From Chersky-267 sp034666965 (GTDB lineage: Bacteria; Chloroflexota; Limnocylindria; Limnocylindrales; CSP1-4): a stretch of DNA of 15,895 nucleotides. Position numbers and translations under genes: made by a program. The first letter of the stretch is position 1, and the number at the start of each line of letters is the position of its first letter. The stretch is taken from positions 1-15,895 of the forward strand of contig JAXDKT010000002.1 in the NCBI GenBank assembly GCA_034666965.1, in the 5' to 3' direction. Positions 1 through 9,809 of the stretch are shown piece by piece. The notes beneath the pieces were generated by a model. It did no database searches and was not told where the DNA came from. It saw nothing but the letters and a program-made list of their open reading frames with translations.

Positions 1-1082
1 CGGACGACGAGGAAGTGGATCGACATGACCCGGCCGCGCAGCTCGTCGGGTGTTTCGAGCTGCACGATCGTCGAGCGGAAGACCGCCGACAGGACGTCCG
101 CCGCGCCGGCCACGGCCAGGAAGGCGAGTGCCAGCGGGAACGAGAACGTGGCCAGGCCGAACCCGGCGATCGCCAGGCCCCACACCAGGACGGCCCACAC
201 GACCGCCCGACCGGGGTGCTCCACCCGCGACACCCAGCCGGACACGAGCGCTCCCCCGAAGGCGCCCAGCCCCGGAGCGGCGGCCATCAGGCCCACGCCG
301 ATTGCGCCGCTGTGGAACACGTCGAGGGCCAGGGCCGGGAACAGCGCCATGGGCATTCCGAAGATCATCGCCACCAGGTCGATCGCGAAGGTCGCCAGGA
401 CGACCCGGCGGCGCGCCGCGAAGGCGAGGCCCTCGCGGATGGCGGCCAGACCGGGACGGGTGACCGTCGCCAGGGGCGCGATCGGCGCGATGAGGGCGAG
501 CGAGGCCAGCGAACCGGCAAAGCTGACCAGGTCGACGGCATAGGCGCCGGCCAGCCCCACCGTGGCGATGAGCAAGCCGCCGATCGCCGGCCCGGCGATC
601 GCGGTGGTCTGGAAGTTCAGCTGGTTGAGCGCGATCGCGGCCGGCAGGCGCTCCGGCGCGACGAGCCGGGGGATCGCCGAGCTGCGCGTCGGTTGGTCGA
701 CCGTGCCGATCCCGGCCGAGACGAAGGCAACCGCCAGGATCGCCGCCAGGGACGGGGCCGGTTGGAGGGCAAGGACCGTCAGGGCCAGGCTGCACACTCC
801 CATCCCGACCTGGGTCAGGATCAGCAGCCGGCGCCGGTCGACGGCGTCCGCGATCGATCCCGCCCCCAGGGCGAAGATCAGGATCGGGATCAGCTGGAGC
901 AGGGTCAGCACCCCGACCGCGACGAGCGACCCGGTCAGGACGTAGACCTGGAACGGCAGCGCGATGCGGGTCACCTGGTTGCCGATCCCGCTGAGCACCT
1001 GGCCGATCCACAACAGGCGGTAGTCGTGGTGCTCCCGCAGCGGGGTCGTGTCGAGGAGGAGTCGCCGGAGGCGCGTGCTCAT
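1..1082 (-). CDS. MFS transporter (EntS/MFS_3-like exporter), 3' part beyond window
   Basis: Reading the minus strand from the ATG at 1082 gives 360 codons open to the window edge, so the C-terminus is missing. The protein has a short basic N-terminus and then alternating hydrophobic helices, about ten visible. The loop between helices 2 and 3 carries the MFS motif A pattern at residues 75-85 (G-S-I-A-D-A-V-D-R-R-R). The overall pattern resembles the MFS_3 group that includes enterobactin exporter EntS and macrolide-type efflux proteins, so a proton-driven exporter in the cytoplasmic membrane is likely. The substrate cannot be told from sequence. An ATG at 1101 is out of frame and stops after seven codons. 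No clear Shine-Dalgarno precedes 1082. The gene lies 60 bases after the dikinase stop on the same strand and could be read through from it. Family assignment is firm; substrate is unknown. Confidence 0.9.
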   Translation of the reverse strand, partial: MSTRLRRLLLDTTPLREHHDYRLLWIGQVLSGIGNQVTRIALPFQVYVLTGSLVAVGVLTLLQLIPILIFALGAGSIADAVDRRRLLILTQVGMGVCSLALTVLALQPAPSLAAILAVAFVSAGIGTVDQPTRSSAIPRLVAPERLPAAIALNQLNFQTTAIAGPAIGGLLIATVGLAGAYAVDLVSFAGSLASLALIAPIAPLATVTRPGLAAIREGLAFAARRRVVLATFAIDLVAMIFGMPMALFPALALDVFHSGAIGVGLMAAAPGLGAFGGALVSGWVSRVEHPGRAVVWAVLVWGLAIAGFGLATFSFPLALAFLAVAGAADVLSAVFRSTIVQLETPDELRGRVMSIHFLVV

Positions 1083-1142
1083 CGAGCCGGGTGGTCGGTC
1101 ATCGCCGTCCGGTTCGTGCCGCGACTCGCCGGCCGAGGGCGC

Positions 1143-3941
<2,799 letters not shown>

Positions 3942-4007
3942 CGCGATGGGCTCCTCGGGGCTCTCGGTCCGGCGCCGCTGGCGCGGGATCTGGCGGCTGA
4001 CCGAGCG

Positions 4008-4013
4008 ATTGTA
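4008..4013 (-). promoter_or_regulatory. Candidate -10 element for ppdK
   Basis: TACAAT on the minus strand matches the consensus in five of six positions and lies 67 bases before the ppdK start, giving a leader of about 60 bases. No good -35 is visible. It overlaps the candidate -35 of the divergent reductase gene, so the two promoters would share DNA. Confidence 0.4.
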
Positions 4014-4035
4014 CGGCGGCGCACCCCGATAGACT
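4009..4035 (+). promoter_or_regulatory. Candidate promoter for the ferredoxin reductase gene
   Basis: TTGTAC at 4009-4014 and TAGACT at 4030-4035 form a -35/-10 pair with a short 15-base spacer. They lie in the 157-base gap between divergent ppdK and the reductase. The start would be near 4042, leaving a leader of about 57 bases. The short spacer makes this tentative. Confidence 0.3.
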
Positions 4036-4098
4036 GGGGCACGCACGGGCGAACGGCACGGATGCCGGGCGGCCATCATCAGGAGACGACCGACCGTC

Positions 4099-4935
4099 AT
4101 GCTCGAGGCCGCCGACCAGCCCACGATCGCCTCCGAGGCGCCCCAGTACAACGCCCGGCTCGTCCGGCGGGTGGACGGGACCGACAGCCTGGCCTGCTTC
4201 TGGGTCAGGTTCGACGGCGAGCCGACCCCCTTCGAGGCCGGCCAGTACATGACCCTCGGGGTCATGGTCGGCGAGCGGATCGTCCAGCGTCCGTATTCGG
4301 TCGCCTCGCCACCGGCCGCCGTGGGTGCCGACGGCTACGAGTTCTACGTCCGGCTGGTCCAGGGCGGCACGTTCACGCCATTGCTCTGGCGGCTGCCCGT
4401 CGGCCACCCGATGCGGATGATCGGCCCGAAGGGCAAGTTCACCCTGCTGCCGGACGACGATCGGACCCACGTCTTCATCTCATCGGGGACCGGCAACGCG
4501 CCGTTCGTGGCGATGATGCGCCAGCTCCTGGTCGAGGGCCGTCCGCGCCGGGTCGTCTTCCTCAACGGCGTCTCCTACGAGCACGAGCTCGGCTACCGCG
4601 ACATCCTCGAGGGCTGGCAACGGTCGGGCGACTATCCCGTCCGCTACCTGCCGACCGTCTCGCGTTCGGGCGACCCGGCCAACGCCGCCTGGACCGGCCG
4701 GACCGGCCGGGTCGAGACGATCCTCGGCCCCGCCCTCGACGAGCTCGGCCTCAGCCCGGCCGACTCGATCGCGTACATCTGCGGCAACCCGGACATGATC
4801 GTGTCGGCCGAGGCGACCCTGCTCGCGCGGGGCTATCCCGAGGACCAGGTCCTCAAGGAGCTGTACTGGCCCAAGGGCAAGGAACCGCGCGGGGCGAGCG
4901 GCGCGGCCGACGCCGCCGCCAACGCGGACGAGTGA
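4099..4935 (+). CDS. Ferredoxin/flavodoxin-NAD(P)H reductase, FAD-binding
   Basis: This 278-residue soluble flavoprotein belongs to the ferredoxin-NADP reductase superfamily. The FAD barrel (about 15-118) holds R-P-Y-S-V-A-S at 64-70, which binds FAD phosphates and isoalloxazine, and G-P-K-G-K-F at 109-114. The nucleotide-binding half (about 122-258) has G-T-G-N-A-P-F at 130-136 and C-G-N-P-D-M at 228-233. There is no 2Fe-2S or oxygenase domain, so it should pass electrons between NAD(P)H and a separate ferredoxin or flavodoxin, as Fpr-type enzymes do. AGGAG at 4081-4085 precedes ATG 4099 with a rather long 13-base gap. The last ~18 residues are Ala-rich and look disordered. It is divergent from ppdK. 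The choice between NADP and NAD, and the partner protein, are not resolved. Confidence 0.93.
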   Translation: MLEAADQPTIASEAPQYNARLVRRVDGTDSLACFWVRFDGEPTPFEAGQYMTLGVMVGERIVQRPYSVASPPAAVGADGYEFYVRLVQGGTFTPLLWRLPVGHPMRMIGPKGKFTLLPDDDRTHVFISSGTGNAPFVAMMRQLLVEGRPRRVVFLNGVSYEHELGYRDILEGWQRSGDYPVRYLPTVSRSGDPANAAWTGRTGRVETILGPALDELGLSPADSIAYICGNPDMIVSAEATLLARGYPEDQVLKELYWPKGKEPRGASGAADAAANADE

Positions 4936-4941
4936 TCGGAT

Positions 4942-4967
4942 CCCGGGCGGGACTCCCCACGCCCGGG
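4942..4967. terminator. Bidirectional hairpin between convergent genes
   Basis: The arms CCCGGGCG (4942-4949) and CGCCCGGG (4960-4967) are perfectly complementary over 8 bases around a 10-base loop. They sit in the 36-base gap between the reductase stop (4935) and the subtilase stop (4972). There is no T-tract on either side, but the placement fits a terminator serving both strands. Confidence 0.6.
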
Positions 4968-4971
4968 CCCC

Positions 4972-6852
4972 TCAGCGGCCCGTCGTGAACGACCAGTGGC
5001 TGGCCAGCAGGTGGTTCCCGGAGCCGTCCTGGATCCCCGCCAGGACATAGATGGCGTAGCGCTGGCCGGTGAACATCCACAGAACCGGGTTGATGGTCGC
5101 CGTCCGCGTCCGGGGGTCATAGTGGACCTTGGCCTTGACCCACTTGTCGGTGGTCAGGTTCTTGAGCCGCAGCGTGGCCGCGGAGACGCCGTGGACCGGC
5201 TCGGAGAAGGTCACCCGCGGTGACGTCTTGGCCGAGACATGCCTGGCGCCTGGCTTGGGTGTCCGGGCCTGGATCCTGGGCCGGGTGTGATCGACGATCG
5301 TGACCGGCGCGCTGACCACGTCCACGAACTCCGAGTTCTCGTCGATGGCCAGGGCCTCGTAGCGATAGCACGATCCGGGGACGAGCCCGGTGTCGTCGGT
5401 CGGGCTGTTGAACGGCAGGATCTCGTAGTCGGACAGGGCGTCCTCGTCCGGGCAGAGCCCGTGGTTGAGCGGCCAGACCAGGCGCACGAGCAGACCGTCG
5501 ATGACGTCGTGGCTGACCGTCCAGGCCACGCTGAAGCTGGTCGAGGTCTGGCTGACGGGGGCCACCGGGGCGGTGAAATCGAGGGTGAACGGGCCCGACG
5601 GTCCCGGCGCCGGATCGAAATCGGGCAGCGGAGCCGGCACCGGCTCGTCGAGGGCCGCCTTGGCGTCAACCCGGCCGGAGCCATACAGATCGTCGCGGCC
5701 GGGCGCGCCCAGATCCGTCGCGCTCGCGCGCAGCACGCCTTCCACCTGAGCCGCGTTGAGACCCGGCCGGTCGGCGCGGACAAGCGCGGCGACCCCGGCC
5801 ACGTGCGGGCTGGCCATGCTCGTCCCGCTGAATCGCTCGTAGCCGATGGGGTCGTCGGCGGCGGGCACGGTCGAGAGGGTCTCGACGCCGGGGGCCGACA
5901 GGTCCACCGCCCGGTTGACCGTCGAGAAGTCGGCCACCACGTCGGAGGCATCGACGGCGCCGACCGACACGACCCCGTTGAGCCCGGCCGGGTAGAACAT
6001 CAGCGGGTCGCCGCTGTTGCCGGCCGCCGCGACGATCACGATCCCTGCGGCCCGGGCGACGCTGAAGGTCGGCTGGAACATCGCGATCTGGTCGGGTGAC
6101 AGGAGTCCGCCGAGGGACAGGTTGATGACATCGGCGCCATGGGTGCGGGCCCAGTCGACGCCGTCGAGCACGTCGGAGAAGAAGCCCGAGCCGGCACCGT
6201 CGAGGACCTTGATCGGCATCAGTGTGCTGTCCGGAGCGATCCCGGCGATCCCCTGCGCGTTGTTGGTCCGGGCGAAGATCGTGCCCGCGACGTGCGTGCC
6301 GTGCCCGATCGCGTCGGTCACGTCGGTGGTGTTGAACGTCTCATTGCGCGGCGCGACGACCGTCACGCCGGCCAGGTCGGGATGGGCGAGATCGACGCCG
6401 CTGTCGATGACGGCCACGACCACGCTGGGGTCGCCGGTCGTCGTTGGCCAGACCTCGGGCACGTGAATCTGGGCCAGATCCTCCTGCTCGGGATAGAGCG
6501 AGTCGGAGGGCGGACCGTCGTTCGGCCAGGCGGTCGCATGGACCACGGCGTCGGGCACGACGGCGATGACCCGGGGGTCGGCGCGCAGGCTGGCGGCGAC
6601 CTGGCCAGCCCTGCCCGCGACCGCCCTGACGACGCTGCGCTGGCTGCCTTGCGAAGTTCGGTTCGAACGAACGCCCGCGATGGCCAGGTGGAGCGGGGCG
6701 CGCTCGCGCCAGACCACCACGAGGCGACCACCGGGGGCGGCGCTGTCGGTGGAGCGGATCGCCGGTGCCGCCGCGGCGACCCCCGGCAGGCCGGCGATGG
6801 CCAGGGCCAGCGCGAACAGGACGGTCGCACGGCGGCGGACGCTTGAGGTCAC
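4972..6852 (-). CDS. Secreted subtilisin-like serine protease (S8) with C-terminal Ig-like domain
   Basis: This 626-residue exported protease starts with a signal peptide: a basic n-region with three Arg, a hydrophobic core, and an Ala-rich cleavage region near residue 29. An inhibitor-I9-like propeptide covers about 42-105. The S8 catalytic domain (about 135-400) has the full triad: Asp150 in V-I-D-S-G-V, His184 in G-H-G-T-H-V-A-G, and Ser345 in G-T-S-M-A-S-P-H, plus the oxyanion Asn279. After a Pro-rich linker (403-420) come a beta-rich Fn3-like stretch (about 421-520) and a Big_5/Ig-like domain (about 523-624). No membrane anchor or sortase signal follows, so it is probably released. The GTG start at 6852 is forced, because an in-frame TAG lies two codons upstream. 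GGGGAG at 6862-6867 gives a nine-base spacing. It likely degrades external protein; the natural substrate is unknown. Confidence 0.95.
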   Translation of the reverse strand: MTSSVRRRATVLFALALAIAGLPGVAAAAPAIRSTDSAAPGGRLVVVWRERAPLHLAIAGVRSNRTSQGSQRSVVRAVAGRAGQVAASLRADPRVIAVVPDAVVHATAWPNDGPPSDSLYPEQEDLAQIHVPEVWPTTTGDPSVVVAVIDSGVDLAHPDLAGVTVVAPRNETFNTTDVTDAIGHGTHVAGTIFARTNNAQGIAGIAPDSTLMPIKVLDGAGSGFFSDVLDGVDWARTHGADVINLSLGGLLSPDQIAMFQPTFSVARAAGIVIVAAAGNSGDPLMFYPAGLNGVVSVGAVDASDVVADFSTVNRAVDLSAPGVETLSTVPAADDPIGYERFSGTSMASPHVAGVAALVRADRPGLNAAQVEGVLRASATDLGAPGRDDLYGSGRVDAKAALDEPVPAPLPDFDPAPGPSGPFTLDFTAPVAPVSQTSTSFSVAWTVSHDVIDGLLVRLVWPLNHGLCPDEDALSDYEILPFNSPTDDTGLVPGSCYRYEALAIDENSEFVDVVSAPVTIVDHTRPRIQARTPKPGARHVSAKTSPRVTFSEPVHGVSAATLRLKNLTTDKWVKAKVHYDPRTRTATINPVLWMFTGQRYAIYVLAGIQDGSGNHLLASHWSFTTGR

Positions 6853-6888
6853 GGGCTAGCACTCCCCATGGGCCATGACCGGCCCGAT

Positions 6889-6955
6889 CGGTTGACCGTA
6901 GCGACATGCGAGCCCGGGCGCAATGACCCCTCGTGCCTCGATGCACCGTCAACCG
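6889..6955. repeat. Inverted repeat flanking the subtilase promoter
   Basis: CGGTTGAC (6889-6896) and its exact reverse complement GTCAACCG (6948-6955) are 51 bases apart. The proximal arm overlaps the candidate -10 and start point of the protease gene, and the distal arm lies near -60. This could be a pair of operator half-sites or chance. Confidence 0.35.
6895..6923 (-). promoter_or_regulatory. Candidate promoter of the subtilase gene
   Basis: On the minus strand TTGCGC (6923-6918) and TACGGT (6900-6895) are separated by exactly 17 bases. Transcription would begin near 6888, leaving a leader of about 36 bases that carries the GGGGAG ribosome site. Each hexamer matches the consensus in only three positions. 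Confidence 0.4.
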
Positions 6956-6989
6956 GGGCCGAACCCTAGTGGCCGTGCGTCTCGGCCGC

Positions 6990-7001
6990 GTCGGAGCCGA
7001 C
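6990..7001 (-). terminator. Palindrome directly after glyS stop
   Basis: A perfect 12-base palindrome, GTCGGAGCCGAC, abuts the glyS stop codon. It can fold as a 4-bp stem with a 4-base loop and has no T-tract, so it is a weak terminator candidate. Confidence 0.25.
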
Positions 7002-8417
7002 TCAGGGGCGGGCGGCCGCCAATCGTTCGAGGATGACCGCCTTGATCCGATCGACCGAGATCCGTTCCTGGGTCATCGTGTCGCGATCGCGCAGGGTGAC
7101 CTGGCCGTCCTCGAGCGAATCGACGTCGACCGTCACGCACCACGGCGTGCCAATCTCGTCCTGGCGTCGGTAGAGCTTGCCGATTGCGGCGGTGTCGTCG
7201 TAGACCGCCATCACGTCGCGCTTGAGGTCGTCCTTGATCCGGTGGCACAGCTCCACGATCTCGGGCCGCTTCTTGAGCAGCGGCAGGACCGCCACCTTGT
7301 AGGGGGCCAGCTCGGGGTGGAGGGCCAGCGAGACCCGGGTCTCGCCGCGGACCTCCTCCTGGCGATAGCCGTCGATCAGGAAGGTCAGGGCCGCCCGATC
7401 CGCGCCACCGGCCGTCTCGACGATCCACGGGATGAAGCGCTCCTCGGTCAGCGGGTCGAAGTACTCGAGGTTCTGGCCCGAGGCCTCCGCGTGACGGGAC
7501 AGGTCGAAGTCGCCCCGGTTGTGGACCCCTTCGAGCTCCTTCCAGCCGAACGGGAAGCGGTACTCGATGTCGACCGCCTTCTTGGCGTAGTGGGCCAGCT
7601 CGTCGGGAGCGTGCTCGCGCAGGCGCAGGCGGGCCGGGGTCACGCCGTACTCCTCATACCAGGCCCGTCGGCGCGGCAGCCACTCCGCGAAGGCCTCGGC
7701 GGCGCCCTCCTCGGGGCGCACGAAGTACTGCATCTCCATCTGCTCGAACTCGCGCGTCCGGAAGATCGAATTGCCCGGGCTGATCTCGTTCCGGAAGCTC
7801 TTGCCGATCTGGGCGATACCGAACGGGATCTTCTTGCGGCTGGCCTGCAGGACGTTCTTGAAGTTGACGTAGGAGCCCTGGGCGGTCTCCGGTCGCAGGT
7901 ACACGATCGAGCCCTCGTCCTGGACCGGGCCCATGTGCGTCTCGAACATGAGATTGAACCGCCGCGGCGCGGACAGGGGTCCACCGTCATTGGGGCAGGT
8001 CAGCCCCAGCCGCTGCACGATCGTCTCGTCGCGCAGGTCGGTCGCCGACAGTCCCTCCGCGCCGGGCAGCTCGTCGAGTCGGTAGCGCCGGCGACAGGTT
8101 GCACACTCGACCAGGGGATCGCTGAACGAGCCGACGTGGCCCGAGGTGACCCACACCTGGGGGTGCATCAGGATCCCCGCGTCCAGTCCGACCACGTCGT
8201 CGCGGAGCTGGATCATCGCCCGCCACCAGGCGCGCTTGACGTTGTTCTTGAGCTCGGTCCCGAGCGGACCGTAGTCCCACACGGCGTTGATCCCGCCATA
8301 GATCTCGGACGAGGGAAAGATGAAGCCGCGGCGCTTGCCGAGCGAGACAATCGTGTCGAGATCGGCGATGGCGGGCGCGACGGAATCTGGATCGAATGGG
8401 GTTCGGGGATCGGTCAC
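7002..8417 (-). CDS. glyS: Glycyl-tRNA synthetase, single-chain class II (alpha2) type
   Basis: This 471-residue cytoplasmic enzyme charges tRNA-Gly. It is the eukaryote/archaea-like single-chain form, not the two-subunit GlyQ/GlyS form. The N-terminus carries the family signature around P-S-S-E-I-Y-G-G (35-42) and W-D-Y-G-P-L-G (47-53). Class II motif 2 lies at F-R-N-E (208-211) and F-R-T-R-E-F (219-224). Motif 3 is G-A-D-R with Arg341. The anticodon-binding domain spans about 370-470. A zinc-knuckle-like insert has Cys105, Cys108 and Cys141, but the expected fourth Cys is Asp144. I chose GTG 8417 because GGAGC at 8424-8428 lies six bases upstream; the open frame extends to 8495 without a better start. 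It is last in a run of minus-strand genes after the dipeptidase. Confidence 0.96.
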   Translation of the reverse strand: MTDPRTPFDPDSVAPAIADLDTIVSLGKRRGFIFPSSEIYGGINAVWDYGPLGTELKNNVKRAWWRAMIQLRDDVVGLDAGILMHPQVWVTSGHVGSFSDPLVECATCRRRYRLDELPGAEGLSATDLRDETIVQRLGLTCPNDGGPLSAPRRFNLMFETHMGPVQDEGSIVYLRPETAQGSYVNFKNVLQASRKKIPFGIAQIGKSFRNEISPGNSIFRTREFEQMEMQYFVRPEEGAAEAFAEWLPRRRAWYEEYGVTPARLRLREHAPDELAHYAKKAVDIEYRFPFGWKELEGVHNRGDFDLSRHAEASGQNLEYFDPLTEERFIPWIVETAGGADRAALTFLIDGYRQEEVRGETRVSLALHPELAPYKVAVLPLLKKRPEIVELCHRIKDDLKRDVMAVYDDTAAIGKLYRRQDEIGTPWCVTVDVDSLEDGQVTLRDRDTMTQERISVDRIKAVILERLAAARP

Positions 8418-8478
8418 GGGGCAGCTCCGTTGGCGGCCGGCCGTGGCAGGGACGGTCGCGGGTGACGTTGGTCCGGCG

Positions 8479-8487
8479 ATGCTAGCA
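8479..8487 (-). promoter_or_regulatory. Candidate extended -10 for glyS
   Basis: The minus strand reads TGCTAGCAT, an extended -10 (TGn plus TAGCAT), about 62 bases before the GTG start. No clear -35 is seen, as is usual for extended -10 promoters. The leader of about 55 bases is too short for a T-box. Confidence 0.4.
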
Positions 8488-8515
8488 GACGGCACGGGCT
8501 GGGCCGATCGGAGGC

Positions 8516-8533
8516 CCGGGCGGGACGACCCGG
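8516..8533 (-). terminator. Weak hairpin downstream of the dipeptidase gene
   Basis: CCGGG (8516-8520) and CCCGG (8529-8533) pair around an 8-base loop, starting 13 bases past the M19 stop. There is no T-tract and the stem is short, so this is only a suggestion. Confidence 0.2.
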
Positions 8534-8545
8534 CCGCACCCGAAT

Positions 8546-9736
8546 TCAGCCCTCGGGCAGCGTCGCGGCCAGCAAGCGCAGGGCGTTGCCGCCCATGATC
8601 GCGGCGATCTCCGCGTCCCCGAAGCCCTCGACCAGGAGCGCGTCGGTGAGCTGGACCATGCCGCTGGCGTCGAACGGCATGGGCACCGCCCCGTCGAAAT
8701 CCGAGCCAAGGCCGACGTGCTCGAGCCCGGCCAGCTCGACCGCCGCCCGGATCGCCCGGGCGATGGCCGCCGCATCGTGGCCACCGGTGGCCGTGGGCCA
8801 GAAGCCGACCCCCACCAGCCCGCCCGTGGCCGCGATCCCCCGGACGTGATCGTCGGCCAGGTTGCGGATGGAATCGAAGCTGGCCCGGACGCCCGTGTGC
8901 GAGGCGACCACCGGTCGTGTCGCGATCGACAGGATGTCGTCGATCGTGCGAACCGAGGCATGGGCCACGTCGACCAGCATCGAGCGCCGCTCCATCCGGG
9001 CCAGCATCTCCCGGCCGGCGCCGGTCAGCCCGATCTTGTCGACGCCGTGGGCCGATCCCCCGAAGGCGTTGTCGAAGAAATGGGTGGGCGACATCATCCG
9101 GTAGCCGGCGTCCGCGAGGCGGTCGACCGCGGCCGGGTCGCCCTCGAGAGCATGCGCACCCTCGATTGCCAGGAAGGCCGCGGTGATCGCGGGCTCGGCC
9201 CGCCGCCGGGCGAGGTAGTCCGCGAGGTCGGTCCGCGAGTCGATCAGGCTGAGTCGACCGTCCGAGGCCGCGGCCATCGCCCGGGCGCGGTCGGCGTGGT
9301 ACAGGGCGCGGGCAAGCCGGTTGCGCCAGGTTCGTCTCGGCCAGCGCTGGATGAGGGCCAGCAGGGTGACGTCATCGCTCCGTCCGTCGTTGCGCTCGAG
9401 GTTCGCCCGGTGCGGAACCTGGGTGCAGACAGCGAGGCCCTGGAGGGCGATGCCGCCCTCGATCAGGCGCGGCACGTCGACGTGGCTGTGGGACGCCCGC
9501 CGGAGCAGGTCGCGCCCCCACAGGAGCGAGTCGGCGTGGAGGTCGACCACCGTCAGGCCCCGATGGAGCTCGTGGGCCCGTCCGGACGCCGCGTACGGTC
9601 CTCGGTGGAGGACGGGGTTCTTGGCCCGGGCGAGGCGATCGGGGACGACCGCCAGGCCGATGCGGGCGGCGGTCGCGAGACCGGCGCCGGCGAGCGCGAT
9701 GGCCGCCAGCGGACGGACGAAGGCCGGACGGTTCAC
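8546..9736 (-). CDS. Membrane-anchored dipeptidase, peptidase family M19
   Basis: This 396-residue metallopeptidase resembles renal (membrane) dipeptidase, which cleaves dipeptides, including those with a D-residue at the C-terminal side. The two-zinc site is complete: His67 and Asp69 in L-H-A-D-S, bridging Glu192 in I-E-G-A-H, His259 in V-D-V-A-H-A, His280 in A-S-H-T-G, and Asp346 in G-S-D-F-D-G. A hydrophobic segment at about 9-31 looks like a signal anchor, which would place the enzyme outside the membrane. I chose GTG 9736 because this segment begins right after it and a weak AAGG lies seven bases upstream; the frame stays open to 10219, but that extension overlaps the next gene and is low-complexity. 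Possible roles are peptide scavenging after the secreted protease or turnover of cell-wall peptides. Specificity within M19 is uncertain. Confidence 0.93.
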   Translation of the reverse strand: MNRPAFVRPLAAIALAGAGLATAARIGLAVVPDRLARAKNPVLHRGPYAASGRAHELHRGLTVVDLHADSLLWGRDLLRRASHSHVDVPRLIEGGIALQGLAVCTQVPHRANLERNDGRSDDVTLLALIQRWPRRTWRNRLARALYHADRARAMAAASDGRLSLIDSRTDLADYLARRRAEPAITAAFLAIEGAHALEGDPAAVDRLADAGYRMMSPTHFFDNAFGGSAHGVDKIGLTGAGREMLARMERRSMLVDVAHASVRTIDDILSIATRPVVASHTGVRASFDSIRNLADDHVRGIAATGGLVGVGFWPTATGGHDAAAIARAIRAAVELAGLEHVGLGSDFDGAVPMPFDASGMVQLTDALLVEGFGDAEIAAIMGGNALRLLAATLPEG

Positions 9737-9772
9737 CGCCCGGCCTTGCCGTTGATCGCTCGAAGCGGCACC

Positions 9773-9794
9773 CCGGCCGATTCGATCGGGCCGG
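9773..9794 (-). terminator. Hairpin after the surface-protein gene
   Basis: CCGGCCGAT (9773-9781) pairs with ATCGGGCCGG (9785-9794) with one bulged base and a 3-base loop, giving a 9-bp stem. It lies 16 bases past the stop of the gene ending at 9810 and ahead of the dipeptidase start. There is no T-tract. Confidence 0.5.
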
Positions 9795-9809
9795 CCGAGG
9801 TCACCCGGG

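Noticed and set aside
3942..4265. N-terminal extension of ppdK to 4265
   Set aside because: It would overlap the divergent reductase gene. The ATG at 3941 has a good GAGGAG, and the family N-terminus starts just after it.
6933..8465. Plus-strand open frame of 510 codons opposite glyS
   Set aside because: Shadow of glyS with no recognisable domain and a biased composition.
8418..8495. Upstream ATG of glyS at 8495
   Set aside because: The extension has no family similarity and covers the candidate -10. GTG 8417 has a well-spaced GGAGC.
8418..8545. T-box or riboswitch before glyS
   Set aside because: The leader is only about 55 bases from the likely start and has no T-box core.
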